Position numbers and translations under genes: made by a program. Shown piece after piece: positions 1-5,671 of a stretch of 9,346 nt of DNA (positions within the stretch are counted from its first letter, which is position 1; each line of letters opens with the position of its first letter). The stretch is from Candidatus Sordicultor fermentans. Its GTDB lineage: Bacteria > Atribacterota > Atribacteria > Atribacterales > Caldatribacteriaceae. Location: the NCBI GenBank assembly GCA_002385475.1, contig DGDO01000108.1, forward strand, positions 616 to 9,961, given 5' to 3'. The notes under the pieces are model-generated. The model was not told where the DNA came from, searched no databases, and was given only the letters and a program-made list of their open reading frames with translations.

Positions 1-891
1 CTGGCTCAAGATAAAGTGTTAGAGAAAGAAAAAACCAGCGAAATTGCCCAAAGAAAAGGAGCAATTTTTGCTGTAAATGCAGGTTTCTTTGCCCAGGATG
101 GCGATCCTTTAGGAACTCTAATGATAGATGGGAGAATCCTCAGTGAGCCTCAAGAAGGGTGGTATAGCGTCGGTATCACCGAAAATAACCAGTTGCTTTT
201 CGGAGAGCTAAAGTTTAAAGCCCAGGCACAGGCACAAAATGGTGCCACTTATTCCATTACCGGAATCAATCGCCGTAATAATGGAAAAGAATTAGTTTTT
301 TACGACCATTTCTTAGGGGAGAAAACTCCAAAGCAAGAAGGAATAGAAAGTATTATAGTTAAAGGAAAAGTTATAGAAACTAAAAGTAGCCAGGGGGGAA
401 CGGTTATTCCCACTGATGGGTTTATTTTACAAGGCAGGGGAGAAGCCAGCCAGTGGATGTGGAAAAATCTCATCCCCGGCTCTTCAGTTAAAGTCAAAAT
501 GTCGATATACCCTAAAGATGAGGATTGGGAGAGATGGAAAGACGTAAGGTACATTTTAAGTTCTGGCCCTCTTCTTTTCCGAAATGGACAGCCGGGGCCG
601 TTCGGTAATTTCAACGAAAAAATAGTAACTGAAAAACATCCTCGCACTGTCATTGCCCAAACTGAAGAAGGGAAGATTCTTTTTTTAGTGGTGGATGGCA
701 GAAATCCTGCTCATAGCGTGGGACTAACTATTCCCGAATTAGTAGAAGAATTGAAAAATTACCGGGTAGTTAACGCGCTCAACCTGGATGGCGGAGGCTC
801 CACAACTTTTTATCTTCAAGGTCAAATCCTTAATCAACCTTCTGACCCTCTGGGAGAAAGAAAAGTTTCCAACGCTTTCATTATCCGTTAA
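1..891 (+). CDS. Phosphodiester glycosidase (NAGPA-domain) protein, 5'-truncated by window edge
   Basis: The frame is open from base 1 to the TAA at 889-891. The first in-frame start is a GTG at 16, but no ribosome binding site is visible and coding continues to the edge, so the true start and any signal peptide lie outside. Numbered from that GTG, the family signatures are NAGFF (21-25) followed by GTLMIDG (33-39), a central SSGPLL (182-187), HPRTVIAQ (208-215), LVVDGR (224-229), GLTIPEL (236-242) and the diagnostic NLDGGGSTT (256-264), then ERKVSNAFI (281-289). This matches the phosphodiester glycosidase domain (PF09992), named after mammalian N-acetylglucosamine-1-phosphodiester alpha-N-acetylglucosaminidase. 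Bacterial members are often exported and linked to the cell envelope; the substrate here is unknown. It converges on the HAD gene with a 5-bp gap and no visible terminator hairpin between them. Family assignment is firm, function is not. Confidence 0.88.
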   Translation: MAQDKVLEKEKTSEIAQRKGAIFAVNAGFFAQDGDPLGTLMIDGRILSEPQEGWYSVGITENNQLLFGELKFKAQAQAQNGATYSITGINRRNNGKELVFYDHFLGEKTPKQEGIESIIVKGKVIETKSSQGGTVIPTDGFILQGRGEASQWMWKNLIPGSSVKVKMSIYPKDEDWERWKDVRYILSSGPLLFRNGQPGPFGNFNEKIVTEKHPRTVIAQTEEGKILFLVVDGRNPAHSVGLTIPELVEELKNYRVVNALNLDGGGSTTFYLQGQILNQPSDPLGERKVSNAFIIR

Positions 892-896
892 TTAAT

Positions 897-1559
897 TCAA
901 AGTGCCGGAGTTAAATCTCGCTCTCCTCTCACTATTTCTCCAATGTCCTCCGGTTCTTCTAACACAAATTCGGGGTGAAGCTCCAGAACTTTCTCCAGCT
1001 CCAGTGTCCCCCAGGAAGCCAGAGCAAAGGGAATCAAAGCTTTCTTTGCTGCTTGAATATCATAAATGCTATCACCTATAAAAATAGCTTCCTTGTTCTT
1101 TACCCCCAATCTATCCAGAGCCAAGAGAAGAGGGTCGGGATGAGGTTTAGGACGAGGGGTATCCTCAGCACAAATTATAGTTTCAAAAAAATGGTTTATC
1201 ATGAAGTGGTCAAACTGATAAGACATTTCAGAGCGAATCTTAGAAGTAACCAGTGCCATTTTTAGCCCTTCCTGGTGCAGTTCTTCTATTACTTCTCTAA
1301 CTCCTGAAAAAAGTCGTACTTCCCTCATACCTTCCCGAATTAATTCCTGCCAGCGAGCCACAAAAGCTCTTTCCATTTCGGGGGGAATATTCAAAGCCTT
1401 TAATGTCTCAGGGCTGGGGATGCCCACAGTAAAAACAAAAAAATTCTCTGGCTTCTCAACCCCCATAAACTCCCGAAATGTTTGAGAGATGCTCCGTAAG
1501 AATAGAGGGTTGGTGTCAGTAATGGTTCCATCTATATCAAAAATAATTGCTTTAATCAA
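897..1559 (-). CDS. HAD-superfamily phosphatase, phosphoglycolate phosphatase / PpaX-like
   Basis: A 220-aa protein of typical length for this group. All HAD motifs are present: motif I DIDGT (8-12, nucleophile D8 and acid D10), motif II VTSK (104-107), motif III lysine K138 in RPKPHPD, and motif IV GDSIYD (162-167). The helical cap lies between motifs I and II (about 15-80), the subfamily I arrangement of Gph, PpaX and beta-phosphoglucomutase. It is a cytoplasmic Mg-dependent phosphatase; the substrate (phosphoglycolate, pyrophosphate or a sugar phosphate) cannot be read from sequence. I chose the TTG at 1559, giving MIKAIIFDIDG, because GGAGAG at 1567-1572 sits 7 nt upstream; a longer start (TTG at 1574) would put that site inside the gene. 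Transcribed alone, toward the convergent glycosidase gene. Family confident, specific name not. Confidence 0.88.
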   Translation of the reverse strand: MIKAIIFDIDGTITDTNPLFLRSISQTFREFMGVEKPENFFVFTVGIPSPETLKALNIPPEMERAFVARWQELIREGMREVRLFSGVREVIEELHQEGLKMALVTSKIRSEMSYQFDHFMINHFFETIICAEDTPRPKPHPDPLLLALDRLGVKNKEAIFIGDSIYDIQAAKKALIPFALASWGTLELEKVLELHPEFVLEEPEDIGEIVRGERDLTPAL

Positions 1560-1583
1560 TTTATCACTCTCCAATCCTTAGAT

Positions 1584-1602
1584 ATTATAATAGTGATGTC
1601 AA
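1584..1602 (-). promoter_or_regulatory. Possible promoter elements of the HAD gene
   Basis: On the minus strand a perfect TATAAT lies at 1589-1584 and a perfect TTGACA at 1602-1597, but they are only 7 bp apart, so they cannot be the two halves of one standard sigma-70 promoter. Using the TATAAT would give a leader of fewer than 20 nt before the TTG start with no good -35 at 17 bp. It is listed because both hexamers sit directly upstream of the gene; which is used, if either, is unclear. Confidence 0.25.
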
Positions 1603-1617
1603 CAGAAAAAGAGAAAA

Positions 1618-1641
1618 CAGCCTAACGGCGTAAGATTAAAA
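1618..1641 (+). repeat. Direct repeat A, copy 1
   Basis: CAGCCTAACGGCGTAAG followed by ATTAAAA. It matches 2404-2426 apart from one indel and one substitution in the AACGG/ATGG part. The two copies, same orientation, bracket the palindrome cluster. ATTAAAA is repeated once more just downstream. Confidence 0.6.
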
Positions 1642-1702
1642 GATTAAAAGAAAAACAGAAAATGCAAAAGACTACTGAGGATGAGGAAAACATCTTCCTC
1701 AG

Positions 1703-1731
1703 TGGATTCCCGCCTGAATTTCGGGAATGAC
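1703..1731 (+). repeat. REP-like palindrome unit 1 (TGGA-left orientation)
   Basis: TGGATTCCCG (1703-1712) and CGGGAATGAC (1722-1731) enclose a 9-base loop. The arms ATTCCCG/CGGGAAT pair over 7 bp. The flanking tetranucleotides TGGA and TGAC are not complementary and give the unit a direction. Confidence 0.75.
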
Positions 1732-1741
1732 GGAGGGAGAG

Positions 1742-1772
1742 GTCATTCCTGAGCGGTTCTACGAGGAATCTA
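1742..1772 (-). repeat. REP-like palindrome unit 2 (inverted orientation)
   Basis: GTCATTCCT (1742-1750) and AGGAATCTA (1764-1772), with arms ATTCCT/AGGAAT. It is the same design as unit 1 read from the other strand, with TCTA in place of TCCA. It is separated from unit 1 by 10 bp, so units 1 and 2 form a head-to-head pair. Confidence 0.6.
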
Positions 1773-1823
1773 AATAATGGGAGGAGATGCTCCTATGGTT
1801 CCAAAAGGAAAAAAGCAAAAGCA

Positions 1824-1854
1824 TGGATTCCCGATTGAAGATCTCGGGAATGAC
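1824..1854 (+). repeat. REP-like palindrome unit 3 (TGGA-left orientation)
   Basis: TGGATTCCCG (1824-1833) and CGGGAATGAC (1845-1854). Arms match unit 1 exactly, and one more A-T pair extends them; the loop differs in sequence and length from unit 1. Confidence 0.75.
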
Positions 1855-1897
1855 GGTGGGGGGTGGATTCCCTGAATGCCTCTATTACCCCTTGTTT

Positions 1898-1928
1898 GTC
1901 ACCCCTGAATGGTTTTATCAGGGGTCCA
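1898..1928 (-). repeat. REP-like palindrome unit 4 (inverted orientation)
   Basis: GTCACCCCTGA (1898-1908) and TCAGGGGTCCA (1918-1928), with arms ACCCCTGA/TCAGGGGT pairing over 8 bp. Flanks GTC and CCA are kept while the arm sequence differs from units 1-3. A half unit, TGGATTCC, lies just before it at 1864-1871. Confidence 0.7.
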
Positions 1929-1944
1929 CAGTATTTAAAAAACA

Positions 1945-1973
1945 TGGATGCCTCGCTAAATTTCAGGCATGAC
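1945..1973 (+). repeat. REP-like palindrome unit 5 with compensated arms
   Basis: TGGATGCCT (1945-1953) and AGGCATGAC (1965-1973). Relative to unit 1 the left arm ATTCCC has become ATGCCT, and the right arm has changed in step to AGGCAT, so pairing is kept. Confidence 0.65.
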
Positions 1974-2002
1974 AAAAAGAGAAGCCCTCGGAGTGAGAGG
2001 AG

Positions 2003-2016
2003 TAGGGTGAGGGTGA
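2003..2016 (+). repeat. Direct repeat B, copy 1
   Basis: TAGGGTGAGGGTGA, identical to 2128-2141. Both follow a short purine-rich GAG-containing segment and both end a palindromic block. Confidence 0.6.
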
Positions 2017-2071
2017 TTTTTTTGCCATTTTATAAAGCAAATTACATCGTGCTAAAAGCTCGGGACGCCAC

Positions 2072-2104
2072 GCACGGCAAGATACGCCGTGCTCGCGATG
2101 ACGG
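2072..2104 (+). repeat. Degenerate palindrome unit with GC-rich arms
   Basis: GCACGGC (2072-2078) pairs perfectly with GCCGTGC (2086-2092) around a 7-base loop, followed by CGCGATGACGG (2094-2104). The TGACGG right flank is shared with units 1 and 3; no matching TGGA left flank is seen. Confidence 0.5.
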
Positions 2105-2127
2105 TTTAGAGAGCTTCCGGAGAGAGT

Positions 2128-2141
2128 TAGGGTGAGGGTGA
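2128..2141 (+). repeat. Direct repeat B, copy 2
   Basis: TAGGGTGAGGGTGA, an exact copy of 2003-2016 in the same orientation, 125 bp downstream. Confidence 0.6.
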
Positions 2142-2320
2142 ATCAACTATAAGGGAGCGCCGCCCAAAAGAGGGAAACAGACAGTCTACAAAGACCAAAT
2201 GACGGTCGGTCCACCATACCCTTTACTTTTATACCATATTAAACCAGCTAAAGTAATCATACTAATGACAGTTTGGGGGATTGCTGCTTTTTTCTGTCGC
2301 TGCAATAATTCTCCTCATCC

Positions 2321-2351
2321 GTCACCCCGGCAATTTTTAAGCCGGGGTCCA
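2321..2351 (-). repeat. REP-like palindrome unit 6 (inverted orientation)
   Basis: GTCACCCCGGC (2321-2331) and GCCGGGGTCCA (2341-2351) around AATTTTTAA, with 9-bp arms of unusually high GC for this region. It has the same flanks as unit 4. A half unit, GTCATCGCGAGGG, follows at 2378-2390. Confidence 0.7.
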
Positions 2352-2403
2352 GACTCCTTATGACCTCTTCTTTTTTTGTCATCGCGAGGGTCGCAAAAAC
2401 AGA

Positions 2404-2426
2404 CAGCCTATGGCGTAAGATTAAAA
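2404..2426 (+). repeat. Direct repeat A, copy 2
   Basis: CAGCCTATGGCGTAAG followed by ATTAAAA, the partner of 1618-1641. Together they bracket the palindrome cluster like a long direct repeat about 785 bp apart. Confidence 0.6.
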
Positions 2427-2550
2427 AGCACAATAGATGAAAAAGATTTGGAATAATTCCGTTCGAGAGAAAGAAAGTTACATGGGTTAAACATGGTTTT
2501 TATAGATAATGCCCTCGACAATGAATCAGCCCATCAAACAGATGAGCCCT

Positions 2551-4044
2551 TTATGAGCTAAAAGAAAAGAGGTGGAGATACTTTTCGTAGACGTCATCCC
2601 AGTAACCCTTATCACCTGGCTCATATTGCTCAATGGATGATGAGCGAAGCACAATCTCCCTGCCCTCTTCTAAGTTTCTGATCTCGCCATCGGCTTTTAG
2701 CTGCATTATCAAATTTCCCATTGATGTGGTTTCCGCCGGTCCGGCAACCACTGAAATTCCTGTGGCATCAGCAATCCACTGACAGAGAGTTTTATTCTGC
2801 GATCCTCCACCCACGATATGAAGCAACTCGAGGCTCTTATTGCTTATCTTCTCCAGTAACTCCAGGTTATAGCGAAATTTCAAAACCAGACTTTCATAAA
2901 AACATCGGGCAACTTCACCCATAGAGTTTGGGATTTCTTGTCCTTTTTGTTGACAGTATTCCTGGATAATCCCGGGCATATCCACCTGAGGTTGACCAAA
3001 CAGGGGGTCATCCACATCAATGTAGGCTTTAGACGGTCCAGCATTTTCTGAAGCAGTGACGATTTCGTCCCAGCTTAAGTTCCTCTGGTATTCATTTCTC
3101 CACCGACTTCGACACTGCTGGATGATCCACAAAGCAGCGATATATTTTACCAACATATTCCTACCTTCCGGGATAGCGTTGTTTCCATAGCCCGATGCAA
3201 AAACTGCATCAGTTACAACAGGCTTTAGAGTTTCCAAACCCATAATAGCCCAGGTTCCCAAACTGATGAACGCCCAATGTTTTCGAGAATCAGTTACTGG
3301 AATACCAGCCACAGCTGAAGCAGTATCATGAGTTGCAGGAGCAACAACGGAAAGCGGGCCAACTCCAAATTGTTCCCTGATATCCTCCTGTATCACTCCA
3401 ATCTTATCACCAGGCATAATCAGCTCATTGAGAATGGAGGGAGATATTCCCATACGGTCGAGAATTCTCCTCTCCCAGGTGCGGTTATATTGGTCACATA
3501 AAAGGGTCATGGTAGCATTAGTGTACTCGTTATAAATTCTCCCGGTTAAAAAATAATTTAAGAGATCAGGTATCATAAGCATTCTCCGACCACTTCTTAT
3601 TTCCAGAGAGTTGTCATACTGGAAAGAAAAAAGCTGGAAAATTCCCATGATTTCGCTGGTTGCACCCGCTGATAATTCAAACAATTCTCGCTGAGGAATG
3701 ACTTCGTATAATAACAAGGACCGACTTATTCGGTTTTTATCTCGATAGGTCACCGGGTTAGCAACCAATTTCCCATTTTCATCAATAAAACCAAAATCGC
3801 AACCCCACGTATCAATGGCCAGAGATCGAATATCTGGATACTGTGACAGGGAAGCCTGAAGACCATTCATAAGCTCAGAAAACAGATAAAGAATATCCCA
3901 GTAAAGAGTTCCGGTAACATATACCGGGCCATGTTCAAACCGATGAACTACATCGGTGGTTGCTTTCTCCCCATCGAAGTTAGCAACAATTGCTCTTCCG
4001 TTACTGGCACCAAAATCAAACACCAGATAATTTTTTTCAGACAT
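2551..4044 (-). CDS. rhaB: Rhamnulokinase (FGGY carbohydrate kinase)
   Basis: A 497-aa kinase that would phosphorylate L-rhamnulose to rhamnulose-1-phosphate with ATP in the cytoplasm. Visible FGGY features are the phosphate-1 loop DFGASNGR (10-17), the sugar-side DTWGCDFGFID (78-88) with NPVTYRD (96-102), the catalytic-base region ATHDTASAV (237-245, D240), SLGTWAIMG (261-269) and adenosine-site HIVGGGSQN (409-417) followed by AGPAETTSMGN (434-444). The DTWG and GGGSQN forms fit RhaB better than glycerol or xylulose kinases; L-fuculokinase is the main alternative. The start is set at MSEKNY because AGGAGG at 4050-4055 lies just upstream; the frame is open 22 codons further but that extension is charged, lacks homology to the family and contains the ribosome binding site. 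No rhamnose isomerase, aldolase or transporter is visible beside it. Confidence 0.85.
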   Translation of the reverse strand: MSEKNYLVFDFGASNGRAIVANFDGEKATTDVVHRFEHGPVYVTGTLYWDILYLFSELMNGLQASLSQYPDIRSLAIDTWGCDFGFIDENGKLVANPVTYRDKNRISRSLLLYEVIPQRELFELSAGATSEIMGIFQLFSFQYDNSLEIRSGRRMLMIPDLLNYFLTGRIYNEYTNATMTLLCDQYNRTWERRILDRMGISPSILNELIMPGDKIGVIQEDIREQFGVGPLSVVAPATHDTASAVAGIPVTDSRKHWAFISLGTWAIMGLETLKPVVTDAVFASGYGNNAIPEGRNMLVKYIAALWIIQQCRSRWRNEYQRNLSWDEIVTASENAGPSKAYIDVDDPLFGQPQVDMPGIIQEYCQQKGQEIPNSMGEVARCFYESLVLKFRYNLELLEKISNKSLELLHIVGGGSQNKTLCQWIADATGISVVAGPAETTSMGNLIMQLKADGEIRNLEEGREIVLRSSSIEQYEPGDKGYWDDVYEKYLHLFSFSS

Positions 4045-4049
4045 TTGCT

Positions 4050-4055
4050 CCTCCT
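4050..4055 (-). promoter_or_regulatory. Ribosome binding site that fixes the rhaB start
   Basis: AGGAGG on the minus strand, in an AGGAGGAG run ending a few bases before the ATG at 4044. It decides for this start over two upstream in-frame ATGs. Confidence 0.8.
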
Positions 4056-4137
4056 CCAGCTCTATAGTTTTAATCCCCTCTTCCCATCTAAATCTTTTCC
4101 CCCCCATCAAATACCAACAAAGACGATGAAAGAAATA

Positions 4138-4179
4138 CTTAACTTCTTGAACTTACTATCATTTGCTTAACTATTATCA
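4138..4179 (-). promoter_or_regulatory. Three imperfect 14-bp direct repeats, possible operator for rhaB
   Basis: Read on the plus strand, CTTAACT (4138), CTTACTATCAT (4152) and CTTAACTATTATCAT (4166) begin exactly 14 bp apart. They lie between the candidate -10 boxes (4186-4196) and the rhaB coding region, where a repressor would block transcription. The second and third share CTTA..CTAT.ATCAT. The 14-bp spacing is not a whole number of helical turns, so a single bound protein is uncertain. Confidence 0.35.
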
Positions 4180-4185
4180 TCTTTC

Positions 4186-4196
4186 ATTATATTATA
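4186..4196 (-). promoter_or_regulatory. Overlapping -10 boxes of the rhaB promoter
   Basis: On the minus strand two perfect TATAAT hexamers overlap by one base (4196-4191 and 4191-4186). No good -35 lies at 16-18 bp, which is common for an activator-dependent sugar gene. Transcription would start near 4180, giving a leader of roughly 135 nt. Confidence 0.4.
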
Positions 4197-4258
4197 GCCT
4201 TCTGCATAAAATACATGGATTGTTTTTCTACAAAGAAATCGGGTAAAAAATTTAAAAT

Positions 4259-4286
4259 GAGTGAAAATTGAATTCAATCTTCACTC
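4259..4286 (-). terminator. 28-bp palindrome, likely intrinsic terminator of the hxl operon
   Basis: GAGTGAAAATTGAA is followed directly by TTCAATCTTCACTC. The arms are complementary except for one position. As minus-strand RNA that position is a G-U wobble, so the stem is unbroken (11 bp around GAAUUC) and is followed by AUUUUAAAUUUUUU. As plus-strand RNA it would be an A-C mismatch with no U tract. Strand asymmetry and position, after hxlB and before the rhaB promoter, favour a minus-strand terminator. A protein-binding palindrome is the alternative. Confidence 0.6.
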
Positions 4287-4297
4287 TGGCAACTAAT

Positions 4298-4459
4298 ATG
4301 CAAGAATCACATTTTCTGGAGGTTAAGTTCAGAAAATGGGCAAGAGCTGATCCTCATGATGAAAAGACTCTTTCGGCTCTAAGCGAGTTTTTGGAGGAGC
4401 ACTTCATGATCACCCGTATTCAGGAGCATATTCTAATCAGCCATCAAAAACTGAAATAG
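4298..4459 (+). CDS. Doubtful small ORF, hypothetical 53-aa protein
   Basis: The open frame starts at ATG 4298, or at TTG 4268 for 63 aa, and stops with TAG at 4457-4459. The product is charged and could be helical: it carries KFRKWARADPHDEK, then SALSEFLEEHF, then ITRIQEHILIS. No membrane segment, cysteine motif or known family is recognised. Against it: no ribosome binding site precedes either start, the TTG lies inside the terminator palindrome, and the frame runs antisense to the expected 3' untranslated region of the hxl operon. In favour: the residue composition looks protein-like and it fills an otherwise unexplained 170-bp gap. It may be a fragment of a former gene. Confidence 0.3.
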   Translation: MQESHFLEVKFRKWARADPHDEKTLSALSEFLEEHFMITRIQEHILISHQKLK

Positions 4460-4461
4460 CA

Positions 4462-5031
4462 CTACTCCAGATTAGCATGGCGCTTCATCATCTCTCGATA
4501 AGCTTCTTCCCGCCGGGAGGAAACCAAACTCAAGACGATGCTATCAAAAAAGAGCATCAAAGAATGTTCAAACCGGGTCCCACCTCCGTTAGAATAAAGC
4601 TGAACGCTATCTCCCGCTTTCTCCGGGTTAAACTCCACTACCTCATCAGCTTTTTCTTGAAGAGGAGAACCAGGTCTTCCCACTATAGCCACCACCTCTG
4701 CTCCATACTGGTGGGCTTTTTCTACCATGAGCAAAACCGATGATGTCCCGCCAGAACCCGAAGCCACTATTAAAACATCTCCTTCTCCTATGGCCGGGCA
4801 ATCCACTTCTCCTACAATGTGCACTTCATAGCCCATGTGCATAAGACGCATAGCAAAGCCCCGCAACACCAAAAAGCTTCTTCCTCGCGCCCAGAAAAAA
4901 AGCCTTTTCTCAGGCCAGTCCTTTTCCACATGAGCAATAAATTTTTTGACTTTATCGGCATCCAAAGTAGCAAGAAGAGCATGAGCCTCTTTAAGGACTA
5001 CCTCCGTCGCCTGGTCAAAACTCAAATTCAT
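4462..5031 (-). CDS. hxlB: 6-phospho-3-hexuloisomerase
   Basis: A 189-aa SIS-domain isomerase that interconverts D-arabino-3-hexulose 6-phosphate and fructose 6-phosphate, the second step of the ribulose monophosphate pathway. Family landmarks are ARGRSF (48-53), GFAMRLMHMGYEVHIVGE (58-75), CPAIGEGDVLI (78-88), the sugar-phosphate loop SGSGGTSS (91-98), VGRPGSPLQEKAD (117-129), the GTRFEHS segment with conserved E155, and the very characteristic ending RHANLE. The length is normal. The ATG overlaps the end of hxlA by 17 nt, and its AGGAGG site lies within the last hxlA codons, so translation of the two should be coupled, fitting the 1:1 use of the two enzymes; in some organisms they are fused. 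Last gene of the operon, followed about 175 nt later by the palindrome terminator. Confidence 0.92.
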   Translation of the reverse strand: MNLSFDQATEVVLKEAHALLATLDADKVKKFIAHVEKDWPEKRLFFWARGRSFLVLRGFAMRLMHMGYEVHIVGEVDCPAIGEGDVLIVASGSGGTSSVLLMVEKAHQYGAEVVAIVGRPGSPLQEKADEVVEFNPEKAGDSVQLYSNGGGTRFEHSLMLFFDSIVLSLVSSRREEAYREMMKRHANLE

Positions 5032-5668
5032 CGATTATCCTCCTTATCTCTCGAGCTTCTTCTTCAGGATGTGGAGAATTAGTAATGGCTGAGCCTACCA
5101 CTACCACAGCGGGAGAAACCTCTTTCATTATTTGCGGCAGAGAAACAGCGCTTATTCCTCCTGCTACCATGAAGGAGTAACCCCCTTCTCGAAGAAAAGG
5201 AGATTTTTCCATCACCTCTAACCAGCTTTCCCCTTTCTGAAAAGCATCAGAAGCAAGGTGGAGAGAAAGAAAATCGGGATTAACTTCCCTTATTTCTTTC
5301 ATTTTTTCAGGACAGGGGAAGAAAAAATCAATGGTATCCACCACCAACTGCGCTCCTCTTTCCTGGCAAACTTCTTTTGCCTCCTGCAGAGTGAAAAAAG
5401 AAGCACCAGCCAGCACCGAAACCATATCTGCTCCACTTCTCAGAGATTCCTCTGTCTCCCAGCCTCCAGCATCTACAATTTTAGTATCAGCAAAAACTTT
5501 TTTCTCTCCCACTAAACTTTTTATTTCTGTAACTATAGAAAGCCCGTAACGAAGAATTAGAGGGGTTCCCACCTCTATGATGTCTACATAATCTAAAAGG
5601 GAAGAGGCAAGCTGTTTAGCTTTTTCCCGGGTCACAATATCCAGAGCCAGTTGAAAGCGGGGTTTCAT
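5015..5668 (-). CDS. hxlA: 3-hexulose-6-phosphate synthase
   Basis: A 217-aa TIM-barrel aldolase of the orotidine-5'-phosphate decarboxylase superfamily. It joins formaldehyde and ribulose 5-phosphate into 3-hexulose 6-phosphate, or runs backwards to make ribulose 5-phosphate. Seen are QLALDIV (6-12), DIIEVGTPLI (29-38), the metal and phosphate signature FADTKIVDAGG (59-69, the D-x-K-x-x-D motif), HLASDAFQ (137-144) keeping H, D and Q of the usual HxGxDxQ, VAGGIS (168-173) and VVVVGSAIT (188-196) at the phosphate site. Length matches stand-alone HPS. The related 3-keto-L-gulonate-6-phosphate decarboxylase is excluded mainly by the adjacent hxlB. The ATG follows the DUF1015 stop by 3 nt and its GAGGAGGAG binding site is made of the last three codons of that gene. 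Confidence 0.92.
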   Translation of the reverse strand: MKPRFQLALDIVTREKAKQLASSLLDYVDIIEVGTPLILRYGLSIVTEIKSLVGEKKVFADTKIVDAGGWETEESLRSGADMVSVLAGASFFTLQEAKEVCQERGAQLVVDTIDFFFPCPEKMKEIREVNPDFLSLHLASDAFQKGESWLEVMEKSPFLREGGYSFMVAGGISAVSLPQIMKEVSPAVVVVGSAITNSPHPEEEAREIRRIIDEFEF

Positions 5669-5671
5669 AGC

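Larger units (their letters stand above)
1560..2550. other. Gene-free region built from palindromic and direct repeats
   Basis: Nearly 1 kb between the 5' end of the HAD gene and the 3' end of rhaB has no credible gene. Short open frames exist (for example near 1787-1972 and 1863-2135) but are made of repeat sequence. Six clear palindromic units with TGGA on one flank and TGAC on the other, two degenerate relatives, and two kinds of direct repeat fill most of 1618-2426. The stretches 2142-2320 and 2430-2550 show nothing recognisable beyond a weak hairpin at 2529-2547 that lacks a T tract. Confidence 0.75.

Noticed and set aside
91..98. Residues 91-98 of HxlB (gene at 4462-5031), SGSGGTSS, as a broken active-site loop
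   Set aside because: The residue after SGSG varies among hexuloisomerases, so glycine there is not evidence of lost function.
1560..1574. Upstream TTG start for the HAD protein
   Set aside because: The GGAGAG sequence there is correctly spaced for the TTG at 1559, which gives the usual MIKAIIFDIDGT beginning; the longer start has no spaced binding site.
1787..2135. Open frames of 60-90 codons on both strands in the repeat region
   Set aside because: They are assembled from palindromic repeats, overlap each other, have no ribosome binding sites and give low-complexity, non-protein-like sequence.
1703..2351. CRISPR array
   Set aside because: Repeats are short palindromes in alternating orientation with variable arms and irregular spacing; a CRISPR has same-orientation, near-identical repeats with constant spacer length.
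2529..2547. Terminator after rhaB
   Set aside because: A 7-bp stem with a G-U wobble exists on the minus strand, but what follows it is not T-rich.
4045..4110. 22-residue N-terminal extension of the rhamnulokinase
   Set aside because: It contains the AGGAGG site for the ATG at 4044, and the kinase fold begins only a few residues after that ATG.
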